DNA of 64,000 nucleotides from Poriferisodalis sp965226645. Lineage in GTDB: Bacteria; Actinomycetota; Acidimicrobiia; Acidimicrobiales; Poriferisodalaceae. Within the stretch, counting starts at the first letter, position 1. The number at the start of each line of letters is the position of its first letter. Shown here piece after piece: positions 56,039-63,508 of the stretch. A model generated the notes under the pieces. It searched no databases and had not been told where the DNA came from. It saw nothing but the letters and a program-made list of their open reading frames with translations. The DNA is taken from the NCBI GenBank assembly GCA_965226645.1, contig CBDDDL010000002.1:372001-436000 (forward strand). The letters run 5' to 3'. Position numbers and translations under genes: made by a program.

Positions 56039-56326
56039 TCAGGAACTGTTCTCGGCGATGCGAACGTGGTTGCGGATGACCTCGTCCATCACGAAGTGCA
56101 CGAATTTCTCGCAGAAGTCGGGGTCGAGGCCCTCGTCGGTGGCGAGCTGGCGCAACTCATCGATCTGCTCCTGCTCACGTACCGGGTCGACCGGCGCCAT
56201 GCCGTGGGCCGCCTTGTGCACGCCGACCGCGTGCGTGATGCGGAATCGCTCTGCCAGCAGGCGCACCAGGGCAGCGTCAACTGTGTCGATGCTGTGGCGG
56301 TAAGCAGCGAGCTCGTCATCGGACAT
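56039..56326 (-). CDS. Chorismate mutase, AroQ type
   Basis: The 95-residue all-helical protein from the ATG at 56326 has the pattern ELAAYRHSIDTVDAALVRLLAERFRITHAVGVHKA, with the active-site Arg and the ER and K positions of type II chorismate mutases, followed by VREQEQIDELRQLATDEGLDPDFCEKF. It would make prephenate for phenylalanine and tyrosine. It is placed alone, divergent from the thiolase gene. An upstream extension of the frame is probably not translated. Confidence 0.8.
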   Translation of the reverse strand: MSDDELAAYRHSIDTVDAALVRLLAERFRITHAVGVHKAAHGMAPVDPVREQEQIDELRQLATDEGLDPDFCEKFVHFVMDEVIRNHVRIAENSS

Positions 56327-56443
56327 CGGCTCTGTTTCTAGCCCATCGAGCCATGACAACCACCGGATCGGCAGCCGACGCCCGGCTGCGCTGCCGCTCC
56401 GCACTTGGGCGGCACCCGGCGTCACTTGGCTACGGTTTGCGCC

Positions 56444-57634
56444 GTGAGTGCTTCGGGTCAAGGGCTGCGCGGTCGTACCGCCATCGCAGGTGTCGGCGAG
56501 ACCACCTATTACAAGCGGGGCCAATCGCCCGACCCTGAATTCGTGCTGGTGCTGAAGGCGATCCTGGCTGCCTGCGAAGACGCCGGCATCAATCCACGCG
56601 AGATCGACGGCTTTTGCTCCTACAGCAACGACCGCAACACGCCGGCCCGGTTGGCGAATGCGCTCGGCCTGTCCGAGTTGCGCTACTCGAACATGCAGTG
56701 GGGCGGCGGTGGCGGCGGCGCAGCAGCGGTCGTGCAGAACGCCGCCAGCGCGGTCCACGCCGGTTCAGCGAACGTGGTCGTCGCCTACCGCGGACTAGCC
56801 CAAGGACAGTACGGACGGTTCGGCCAAGGCGGGCGGCGGCCGGCGATCAGCGGCGAGTATGCCTACACCATTCCCTATGGCGTCATGAGCCCGGCGCAGG
56901 TGTATGCCATGCGCACGACCCGGCTCATGCACGAACACGACATCGACCGGTCGACAATGCGAGCCGTGGCACTGGCCGCATATCACCACGCACAGAACAA
57001 CCCCCGGGCGGTCATGCACGGCCGGCCGCTCGACGCAGAGACCTACGACTCGGCGCGCTGGATTACCGAGCCGTTTCGCCTCTACGACTGCTGCCTGGAG
57101 AACGATGGCGCCGCCGCCATGGTCGTCACCTCCGCTGAGCGAGCCGCTGGCCTCAACGACGCCCCCGTGCTGGTGCTGGCGGCCCAGCAGAGCGGCGGGC
57201 ATCGCTCGGGTGCGTGGGTTCACAACCCGACCGACTACGCAACTTCGAGCTTCAAGTTCGCAGCACAACATCTCTACGACCAAGCCGGCGTGACGCCCGA
57301 CGACGTCGACGTGGTGCAGAGCTACGAGAACTTCACCGGCGCCGTCGTCATGAGCCTGATCGAGCACGGCCTTTGCACCTACGAGAACGCCAACGAGACG
57401 CTGACGTTCGAGAACCTGCGAGCAGACGGCGGTTCGCTCCCGCTGAACACCAGCGGCGGCAATCTCGCCGAGTGCTACATGCACGGCCTCGGCATGCAGA
57501 TCGAGGCCGTGCGCCAAGTTCGTGGCGATTCGACGAATCAAGTGCCCGATGTGAAGGTGTCGCTGTCGAACGCAGGCCCGATGGTCGAGATCGCCTCGAC
57601 CGCCATCTACGGCACCGCCGAGGCATTGGGATGA
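56444..57634 (+). CDS. Thiolase-family protein (SCP-x/lipid-transfer type)
   Basis: The protein has 396 residues from GTG 56444. The start reads LRGRTAIAGVGETTYYKRG, and later comes the thiolase core GGGGGGAAAVVQNAASAVHAG (around the usual active Cys position), YDCCLENDGAAAMVVTS and LNTSGGNLAECYMHGLGM. The classical nucleophile Cys is replaced in the N-terminal region, as in many thiolase-like proteins that work with a Zn-ribbon/OB partner. Its stop overlaps the partner's ATG (ATGA), a tight two-gene operon of the sterol side-chain or acyl-CoA type. Confidence 0.85.
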   Translation: MSASGQGLRGRTAIAGVGETTYYKRGQSPDPEFVLVLKAILAACEDAGINPREIDGFCSYSNDRNTPARLANALGLSELRYSNMQWGGGGGGAAAVVQNAASAVHAGSANVVVAYRGLAQGQYGRFGQGGRRPAISGEYAYTIPYGVMSPAQVYAMRTTRLMHEHDIDRSTMRAVALAAYHHAQNNPRAVMHGRPLDAETYDSARWITEPFRLYDCCLENDGAAAMVVTSAERAAGLNDAPVLVLAAQQSGGHRSGAWVHNPTDYATSSFKFAAQHLYDQAGVTPDDVDVVQSYENFTGAVVMSLIEHGLCTYENANETLTFENLRADGGSLPLNTSGGNLAECYMHGLGMQIEAVRQVRGDSTNQVPDVKVSLSNAGPMVEIASTAIYGTAEALG

Positions 57635-58101
57635 GCACCGCATTGAGCGGAAGCGGCGACACGTACCTGCCGAAGGGCCTCACCCAGCCGGCGCCGATGC
57701 GCGACGGCCTCGACCTTCCGTATTGGGAAGGCACCCGCGAACACGAGCTGCGGGTGCAGCGATGCGCCGACTGCGGCACACATCAGTGGGGCCCGGACTG
57801 GATGTGCCACGCCTGCCAATCGTTCGACGTCGCATGGGTGGCTGTCGATCCCACCGCCCGCATCTACTCCTGGCAGCGCGTGTATCACCCGGTGCATCCA
57901 GCGCTCGCCGACCACGGCCCCTACATCGTGGTGCTTGTCGAGCTCCCCCACGCCGACAACCTGCGGATGCTCGGCAACCTCCTCGGCGACCCGATGGCCG
58001 AGATCGTCATCGGCAGTGACGTCGAGGCCGTCTTCGAAGACCACGACGACGGCAGCCCACCCTTCACCCTCGTCCAATGGCAGGTAACCAGCACCACTTG
58101 A
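57631..58101 (+). CDS. Zn-ribbon/OB-fold (DUF35-type) thiolase partner
   Basis: The 156-residue protein has a rubredoxin-like zinc ribbon (RCADCGTHQWGPDWMCHACQS with C..C and C..C pairs), then an OB-fold (WVAVDPTARIYSWQRVYHPVHPALADHGPYIVVLVELP). The N-terminal helix has PYWEGTREHELRVQRC, as in other acyl-CoA-associated OB proteins. It starts with ATG overlapping the thiolase stop. These pairs form hetero-complexes; the zinc ribbon stabilises the acyl-CoA channel (known for related aldolases). Confidence 0.9.
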   Translation: MSTALSGSGDTYLPKGLTQPAPMRDGLDLPYWEGTREHELRVQRCADCGTHQWGPDWMCHACQSFDVAWVAVDPTARIYSWQRVYHPVHPALADHGPYIVVLVELPHADNLRMLGNLLGDPMAEIVIGSDVEAVFEDHDDGSPPFTLVQWQVTSTT

Positions 58102-58139
58102 GAAGGTGGCGCCTCGGCCTCGCCGGTTGCAGCGGCCGC

Positions 58140-58577
58140 TTAGGTCAGTGATGCCGGATGGACGCGCAGCTGGGTGTGGCGTGCGAGCGCCGTGAAGTCA
58201 CGATCGGCGTGCAGAACTTCCGCGCCGCTCCTGATGGCGATCACTGCAATCAGACAATCAATCATCTTGCGCACGGTTGCACCTGAACTCCGGCACATGC
58301 GATAGAGCAAGGCAGCGCGCTCGTAGTCGACGGAGTTCGTAGCCACCAGCGATGCCCGTCCGATCAGCGCCCGAAGCTGCGCCAGGTGGACTTCGTCACG
58401 CGCTCCCGCCAGTACCTCCATTCGGACGGCGTCACACATCAGAGCGTCACTCTCAAGAACGGCGAGAACGGCATCCGCGAGATCATCGTGGCTGCCGCGC
58501 AGGAACGCCACCCACGCTGAGGTGTCGATCAGCGTCTTGTGGTTCAGGCGCGGTTCTTCTCGCCGAGGCGGCTTCAC
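58140..58577 (-). CDS. vapC: VapC-type PIN-domain toxin
   Basis: GTG at 58577 overlaps the VapB stop (GTGA) and gives 145 residues. The PIN acids are visible: TLIDTSAWVAFL (Asp), VRMEVLAG (Glu), KMIDCLIAVIAI (Asp) and LHADRDF (Asp). It is an RNA-cutting toxin held in check by the antitoxin encoded just before it. The frame extends further upstream within VapB, which I reject because the coupled start is standard. Confidence 0.88.
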   Translation of the reverse strand: MKPPRREEPRLNHKTLIDTSAWVAFLRGSHDDLADAVLAVLESDALMCDAVRMEVLAGARDEVHLAQLRALIGRASLVATNSVDYERAALLYRMCRSSGATVRKMIDCLIAVIAIRSGAEVLHADRDFTALARHTQLRVHPASLT

Positions 58578-58783
58578 AGGTGCTGGATCCGGCCCTCGCG
58601 CATTGCGTCCAGATCGCCCTGCCATCCGGTGCCACGCATCGCCCGTGCTTCGTCAAGCGACATGGGCTCATCGGCAGCAAGTTCCAGGGCGAAGTTCACG
58701 GCTGCCCGCTTGCTGGTGAGCCCGTAACGCACCATGACGCGCGCACACGCCGCCTCGTCGATGTCGATGTTTGTGCGTGCCAT
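58574..58783 (-). CDS. vapB: VapB-type antitoxin
   Basis: The 69-residue protein has RTNIDIDEAACARVMVRYGLTSKRAAVNFALELAADE (ribbon-helix-helix DNA-binding part) and a C-terminal tail (ARAMRGTGWQGDLDAMREGRIQHL), the standard actinobacterial VapB layout. The tail would block the VapC active site, and the RHH part represses its own operon. TATACACTAAT-like AT-rich DNA lies upstream at about 58784-58800. Confidence 0.88.
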   Translation of the reverse strand: MARTNIDIDEAACARVMVRYGLTSKRAAVNFALELAADEPMSLDEARAMRGTGWQGDLDAMREGRIQHL

Positions 58784-58887
58784 ACACTAATGATACACCA
58801 CCTCGCCGACTGGTACATCGACGGGGGCGTTCAGCAGCGGCAGCGCGGACTTAGCATTCGAGCCAGGGCTACGAGGGGGTGCAGGCG

Positions 58888-59799
58888 ATGGCTCGTGTCG
58901 ACGTGGCGCATCCAGACAACGTTGAGGGGCCGTGGTTCGTCGATACGCGCTGCATTCGATGCGATGTTGCCCGACATTGGGCGCCGGGGCTCATCGAGAT
59001 GGACGACAGCGGGCTCTCCTACCTGGCACGCCAGCCGGAGAGCCCGGCCGAGACGGCAGCGTTGTGGCGGGCGGCCGAGGCGTGTCCGACGCAGTCGATC
59101 GGCAACCTCGAGATCCGTCGCCCGCCCAGCCCGCCATTCCCCTACGAGCTGACACCCGGCGTGTGCGCAGTCGGGCACAACGCCCGGTCTTCGTTCGGGG
59201 CGCACTCGTACCTCGTCAAACGGCCCGACGGCAACCTCATGGTCGACTCGCCGCGCTACCTGCGCGGCCTCGCCGAGCGAGTAGATGACCTCGGCGGAAT
59301 CCGGCACGTGCTGCTCAGTCATCGCGACGACGTCGCCGACGCCGACCGGTGGGCCGAGCACTGCAGCGCAGAAGTGTGGATCCATGCAGCCGACGCAGAC
59401 GCCGCTCCCTACGCCACGGTCATCCTCGACGGCGCCGACCCCGTGTCCGTCTCGCCGGGGACCGTCGCTATCCCGGTACCGGGCCACACCGAGGGCTCGG
59501 TCGTCTTCCACGTCGACGACCGGTGGCTGTTCACCGGCGACACGCTCCATTGGAACCACCGCCGGCACGAGCTGGACGTCTTTCCCGAGCAAACCTTCCA
59601 CTCGTGGGACGAACTGGCCGGCTCGATGGACCTGCTCTCGACGCTTCGTGTCGAGTGGGTGTTTGCCGGACACGGCTCGTGGCACAACGTCGGGATCGAC
59701 CTCTACGCCGAACAGATGTCCAGCCTCGGCGACAAGATGCGCCAGATCGGCCAAGCCGGCTGGGCGCAGCGGCCCCGCGCCGCCTACGACTGGTACTGA
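58888..59799 (+). CDS. Ferredoxin-like plus metallo-beta-lactamase-fold protein
   Basis: The 303-residue protein starts with a ferredoxin-like region (FVDTRCIRCDVARHW ... AEACPTQSIGNLEIRR) with cysteines partly matching a 3Fe/4Fe site. The rest is an MBL domain: VLLSHRDDVADADRW (a variant of HxHxDH), PVPGHTEGSVVFHVDDRWLFTGDTLHW (His, Asp) and FAGHGSWH. This fused type occurs in bacteria and plants, usually called MBL fold-ferredoxin. Function is unclear. The GTG nine bases earlier is another possible start. Confidence 0.85.
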   Translation: MARVDVAHPDNVEGPWFVDTRCIRCDVARHWAPGLIEMDDSGLSYLARQPESPAETAALWRAAEACPTQSIGNLEIRRPPSPPFPYELTPGVCAVGHNARSSFGAHSYLVKRPDGNLMVDSPRYLRGLAERVDDLGGIRHVLLSHRDDVADADRWAEHCSAEVWIHAADADAAPYATVILDGADPVSVSPGTVAIPVPGHTEGSVVFHVDDRWLFTGDTLHWNHRRHELDVFPEQTFHSWDELAGSMDLLSTLRVEWVFAGHGSWHNVGIDLYAEQMSSLGDKMRQIGQAGWAQRPRAAYDWY

Positions 59800-59839
59800 G
59801 CGTCGGCAGCTCGACAGTCAGCGTCGGGTTGGCAGCAGC

Positions 59840-60247
59840 TCAGCCGTGTTTGTCGGGGCCGGCTTTGGTGATGCGGAAGCGAACCAGGCAGCGCTGGTCG
59901 TCGACCATCGCCCGGCGGTAGTCGTCCCAGTCGGGGTGTTCGCCGCTGACCGTGCGGTAGTACTCGACCAGCGGATCGAGCGCAGCCTCGCCCGAGATGA
60001 TCTCGGCCTGGCACTCGAGCTGTACCCAACGCCCCAGCCACTTCTCGGGGAACACGCACAGCCACGACTGCGGATCACGGTGCAGATTCTTGGTCTTGAA
60101 GGCTGTCTCGCGAGTGCTCATCACCACCGTGTCGTCGACGACTGCCACCGTCACCGGCGACAGCTGCGGAGTGCCGTCACGCGAATTGGTGGCCAGCACC
60201 GCACGGTTGTTCATGCGGACATAGTCGAGCGCCTTCGAGATCTCCAT
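59840..60247 (-). CDS. PPOX-class F420-dependent enzyme
   Basis: The protein has about 135 residues from the ATG at 60247. The split-barrel pattern is VRMNNRAVLATNSRDGTPQLSPVTVAVVDDTVVMSTRETAFKTKNL, followed by KWLGRWVQLECQAEIIS and CLVRFRITKAGPDKHG. The family uses F420H2, FMN or biliverdin; in actinobacteria this shape mostly binds F420. It is divergent from an LLM-type F420 gene with three 16-bp repeats between them, so the two may share control. Confidence 0.85.
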   Translation of the reverse strand: MEISKALDYVRMNNRAVLATNSRDGTPQLSPVTVAVVDDTVVMSTRETAFKTKNLHRDPQSWLCVFPEKWLGRWVQLECQAEIISGEAALDPLVEYYRTVSGEHPDWDDYRRAMVDDQRCLVRFRITKAGPDKHG

Positions 60248-60276
60248 CGGCACAGCCTCGCATACGCGACGTCGCC

Positions 60277-60324
60277 AGTCCGTGGAAGACACAGTCCGTG
60301 GAAGACGCAGTCCTTCGAAGACAC
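60277..60324. promoter_or_regulatory. Three tandem 16-bp repeats in a divergent F420-gene promoter
   Basis: AGTCCGTGGAAGACAC (60277-60292) is followed directly by AGTCCGTGGAAGACGC (60293-60308) and AGTCCTTCGAAGACAC (60309-60324). The three lie between the start codons of two divergent F420-type genes. They look like operator copies for a shared regulator; this is inference from position. Confidence 0.55.
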
Positions 60325-60347
60325 GTCGGGTCCGCGAGACTGCCGCC

Positions 60348-61328
60348 ATGAAGATCTCTGCCGCATTCCCACCGGTTCCCGCCACGCCCGACCACATCGT
60401 GCTGGCCGAAGAACTCGGCTACGAGACCGCCTGGGTGTACGACACGCCGGCATTGCAGCTCGACGTCTGGATGACGCTCGCGCTAACAGGGGTGCGCACC
60501 GAACGCATCCGTCTCGGACCGGGCGTGATGATCCCATCGCTGCGCCACCCAATGACGACGGCTGCAGCGATCGCGACGCTGGTGGGGCTCGTCGGGCCCG
60601 AACGGGTCATCATCGGTGCCGGCACCGGTTTCACGGGCCGGCGGGCGATGGGCCAAAAGCCGTTGCGCTGGGCCGATTTTCCCGACATGGTCGCCGACAT
60701 CCAAGCGTTGCTTCGAGGCGAGACCATCGATGTCGATGGTCGGGCTGCACGCATGTTGCACTGGCCGGGCCAAGCGGTCGAGCGGCCCATCGAGGTGCCG
60801 TGGATCGTGGCGGTGAACGGCCCCAGAGGCCTCGCCGCCGCTGCCGAGATGGGCTGCGGCGTGTTCACCTCGCGCCCCCGGCCCGACGCCGACTACGGCG
60901 GCATCGAGGATGTGATCCTTCTCGGCTTCGGCACGATCATGGACGACGACGAGACGATCGAATCGCCCAGGGTGCTCGACACTGCGGGCCCAGGTGTCAG
61001 CGTGGCCTACCACGCATTCCTCGAGCAGCGCGATGCGCGGCTGTCGAACCTTCCCAACGCCGACCGCCTCGCCGAGATCACCGATGCCATGGATCCGGAC
61101 ACGCGGCACCTCGCATTGCACGAAGGCCACCTCACCGAGCTGAATGCCATCGACCGCCAGGTGCTCACGCCGGAGTCGCTGCCGATCGCGCCGTTCGTCT
61201 GCCATGCCGGCGAGGTGCCCGAGCGGTTGGAACGCCTCGTCGCAGCGGGCATCACCGAGGTGTCGTTCCAGCCGATGGGCGACGTCGAACGCGAGCTACG
61301 CGCATTCGCCGCCGCGGCCGGGATCTGA
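60348..61328 (+). CDS. LLM-class F420-dependent oxidoreductase
   Basis: The protein has 326 residues from the ATG at 60348. The luciferase-like TIM barrel shows LAEELGYETAWVYDTPALQLDVW, TERIRLGPGVMIPSLRHPMTTAAAIATL, RVIIGAGTGFTGRRAMGQKPLRW and PFVCHAGEVPERLERL at the end. These bind F420 (F420H2 or oxidised) and reduce or oxidise varied substrates. No closer assignment is possible. Confidence 0.88.
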   Translation: MKISAAFPPVPATPDHIVLAEELGYETAWVYDTPALQLDVWMTLALTGVRTERIRLGPGVMIPSLRHPMTTAAAIATLVGLVGPERVIIGAGTGFTGRRAMGQKPLRWADFPDMVADIQALLRGETIDVDGRAARMLHWPGQAVERPIEVPWIVAVNGPRGLAAAAEMGCGVFTSRPRPDADYGGIEDVILLGFGTIMDDDETIESPRVLDTAGPGVSVAYHAFLEQRDARLSNLPNADRLAEITDAMDPDTRHLALHEGHLTELNAIDRQVLTPESLPIAPFVCHAGEVPERLERLVAAGITEVSFQPMGDVERELRAFAAAAGI

Positions 61329-61494
61329 GCGCCAAGGCGCCCGCACCGCAACACCGGTAGCGGCGAACCCCAAGGCGAACCCCACGTGACAGGCGCGGCG
61401 GCCCGAATCTGAGCGCTGGTGCGTTCACACCGACGAGCCCCCGCGCCACTTGCCAGGTACCGATCCGCAGCCGCCATCTGGCACTATCTGGGCA

Positions 61495-62220
61495 ATGACG
61501 AGTGGGGAGACAGCGGGTCCTGACCCGCAGGACAGCCCCGACTCCCTTCATGTCATGGACGACCGTGACATGGACGAGGTCGACACCTTGGCCCTCGCGG
61601 AGGCCGCCCTTGGCTCGCCGCTGACCACTGTCGAGCTGTGCCGTGTCGTCGGCAGCCGCGTCCGAGAGCTCCGTCAAGCGCTGAACCTGACCATGTCCGC
61701 TTTCGCTGCCGAGGCCGACATCTCGCTGGGGATGCTCTCGAAGATCGAGCATGGCCAGAGCGCGCCCAGCCTGTCGACGCTCGTGCGTCTGGCAACCACG
61801 GCCAAGGTGCCGGTAACAGCGTTGTTTCGCGGCCTCGATGAGGAGCACGACTTGGTCATCGTCCGGGCGGGCGAGGGCCACGAGATTCACCACGATCGAG
61901 GCGGGCACGATCGGCTCTACCAAGACCTCGGCACCTTGCGCGGCCCCAATCGCGTCATCGAGCCGATGATCACGACCATCACCGAGCGAGGCGGCGTCTT
62001 CCCGCTGTTCCAGCACCCCGGCGTGGAGTTTCTCCACGTCCTGGAGGGGTCGCTCTACTACGGCTACGGCGGCAAGGCCTACTTGCTCAACACGGGCGAC
62101 ACCATGCAGCTCCACGGTGAGGTCGCCCACGGCCCGGTCGAGCTCGTCGAGTTGCCGATACGGTTCATTTCCATCAAGGTGTACCCGGCCAACGAGCCGC
62201 GTGGGCCAGCGGGGGGATGA
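61495..62220 (+). CDS. XRE-type regulator with C-terminal cupin
   Basis: The protein has 241 residues from the ATG at 61495. A variable N-terminus is followed by a helix-turn-helix (VGSRVRELRQALNLTMSAFAAEADISLGMLSKIEHGQSAPSLSTLVRLATTAKV) and a cupin (HPGVEFLHVLEGSLYYGYGGKAYLLNTGDTMQLHGEVAHGP). This fusion is common for regulators of amine, polyamine or amino acid catabolism. It is unlinked to the genes at 26-50 kb, but could regulate them. Confidence 0.9.
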   Translation: MTSGETAGPDPQDSPDSLHVMDDRDMDEVDTLALAEAALGSPLTTVELCRVVGSRVRELRQALNLTMSAFAAEADISLGMLSKIEHGQSAPSLSTLVRLATTAKVPVTALFRGLDEEHDLVIVRAGEGHEIHHDRGGHDRLYQDLGTLRGPNRVIEPMITTITERGGVFPLFQHPGVEFLHVLEGSLYYGYGGKAYLLNTGDTMQLHGEVAHGPVELVELPIRFISIKVYPANEPRGPAGG

Positions 62221-62265
62221 TCTCATGGGCCTGCTGAGCGCAGTCGCTGAAGTGAGGCGAGCGCA

Positions 62266-62493
62266 ATGGGCCTGATGATTGTCTTTGACTGGATCACCGA
62301 CAGCGGCGCTGCTCGCGGGAGTCTCGTGCTCTGGCTGCTGCTCGCCGCGGCCGTGGGTCTCACCTTCTGGGAATGCCGCGAACGCGGCTACCGGACGAAG
62401 GTCTTACTGTGGTGGGTGTCTTTCGTCGCCATCACACATGTGGCGGGTTTCATCGTTCTGCGCTTCTTCGTACGCCCTCCGAGAGACGAATGA
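62266..62493 (+). CDS. Small membrane protein
   Basis: The 75-residue protein has two hydrophobic helices (LVLWLLLAAAVGLTFW and LLWWVSFVAITHVAGFIVLRFF) separated by a basic loop (ECRERGYRTK). The ATG follows 45 bp after the XRE-cupin stop. No family is recognised; likely inner-membrane. Confidence 0.65.
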   Translation: MGLMIVFDWITDSGAARGSLVLWLLLAAAVGLTFWECRERGYRTKVLLWWVSFVAITHVAGFIVLRFFVRPPRDE

Positions 62494-62525
62494 TCTCAAG
62501 CGCCTGCGAGCGGTAGGACGTCACG

Positions 62526-62921
62526 ATGCCTGAAGACGAGTCGATGCCCGAGAAGTCGAAGAACCCATTCAGCCGCCTCCGATCGATGCCGGGGCGGCCG
62601 CTGCTGCTCATCGTGGTCGGCCTGCTCCTGCTCGTCGTCGTGTTGCGGGGGGGCTGTTCCGGAGTCGACGTCTCCGAGAGCCAGGCCATCGCCACCGCTC
62701 GCGCCACCCTCGAAGCCCACCCTGGGTCCTTCACACCAGAGCGCACTGAGGCCAAGGTTCTCCGCCAGGGCTTCCCCCCGACCGCGATGTGGATCGTCGT
62801 CTTCACGGTCCTCGAGCCCGACGGGGGACCGGAGGACTTCCTGCGTCATGCAGCCATCTGGGTGGACGCCGGCACCGGGGAGATCCGCCAGGTCAACGTC
62901 AGCGAGTCCGACGACAGCTGA
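62526..62921 (+). CDS. Membrane-anchored PepSY-like small protein
   Basis: The 131-residue protein has a membrane anchor (LLLIVVGLLLLVVVL) after a basic N-terminus. The outside part reads SESQAIATARATLEAHPGSF...AMWIVVFTV...HAAIWVDAGTGEIRQVN, the small alpha/beta pattern of PepSY-like domains (helix, two strands, DAGTGEI). It is followed by the tandem repeat array. Role unknown; PepSY proteins often inhibit proteases or bind cell-wall partners. Confidence 0.65.
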   Translation: MPEDESMPEKSKNPFSRLRSMPGRPLLLIVVGLLLLVVVLRGGCSGVDVSESQAIATARATLEAHPGSFTPERTEAKVLRQGFPPTAMWIVVFTVLEPDGGPEDFLRHAAIWVDAGTGEIRQVNVSESDDS

Positions 62922-62972
62922 GCGGAGCCGCTCGATCGAACACAGCCCCTCGGTCGAGCACAGCCCGACAGC

Positions 62973-63339
62973 AAGGTCGGCAACGGCGCAAGGTCGGCAA
63001 CGGCGAGCGGCAAGGTCGGCAACGGCGCAAGGTCGGCAACGGCGCAAGGTCGGCAACGGCGCAAGGTCGGCAACGGCGCAAGGTCGGCAACGGCGCAAGG
63101 TCGGCAACGGCGCAAGGTCGGCAACGGCGCAAGGTCGGCAACGGCGCAAGGTCGGTCGGCAACGGCGCAAGGTCGGCAACGGCGCAAGGTCGGCAACGGC
63201 GCAAGGTCGGCAACGGCGCAAGGTCGGCAAACGGCGCAAGGTCGGCAACGGCGCAAGGTCGGCAACGGCGCAAGGTCGGCAACGGCGCAAGGTCGGCAAC
63301 GGCGCAAGGTCGGCAACGGCGCAAGGTCGACAGCGGCGT
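62973..63339 (+). repeat. Tandem array of about 21 copies of a 17-bp unit
   Basis: The unit is AAGGTCGGCAACGGCGC. By reading, there are about 21 copies, most perfect. Exceptions are a shortened second unit followed by a 6-base interruption (63006-63011), a 4-base insertion at 63148-63168, one added A at 63220-63237, and a decayed last unit. Because 17 is not a multiple of three, every frame is open through it, giving false ORFs on both strands. It lies between a PepSY-like gene and the ammonium transporter gene. It is not a CRISPR array since there are no spacers. Confidence 0.95.
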
Positions 63340-63402
63340 GTGGTTTACCCGCCGAAATCGTCCGTTTACCGCCCACGAGGTTCAACATAAACCCATCAGA
63401 CG

Positions 63403-63415
63403 GTTGATGTTCAAC
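63403..63415. promoter_or_regulatory. Short palindrome in the presumed amt promoter region
   Basis: GTTGA-TGT-TCAAC is an inverted repeat in a visibly less GC-rich stretch (about 63350-63450) upstream of the ammonium transporter gene. A second GTTCAAC lies at about 63380. A nitrogen-regulator site is possible but not shown. Confidence 0.35.
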
Positions 63416-63508
63416 TATTGATTGCAAATGTGTTACGGTCTTCCGCAATTGGTCTGACGCGGGGTTGCTTGGGACTCAAGCGCAGGACGACAACAGGGGG
63501 GAGGCGCA

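Noticed and set aside
59285..61360. 691-codon rightward frame over MBL, PPOX and LLM genes
   Set aside because: It spans three independent genes on both strands; Arg/Pro/Thr-rich shadow.
62973..63339. CRISPR array
   Set aside because: Units are directly adjacent with no unique spacers, 17 bp is too short for a CRISPR repeat, and no cas gene is near.
62789..63448. ORFs through the 17-bp array (RQRRKVGNGARSATAQG-type repeats on both strands)
   Set aside because: A 17-bp repeat without stops is open in every frame; there is no conserved domain, and no own start or ribosome binding site in a sensible place.
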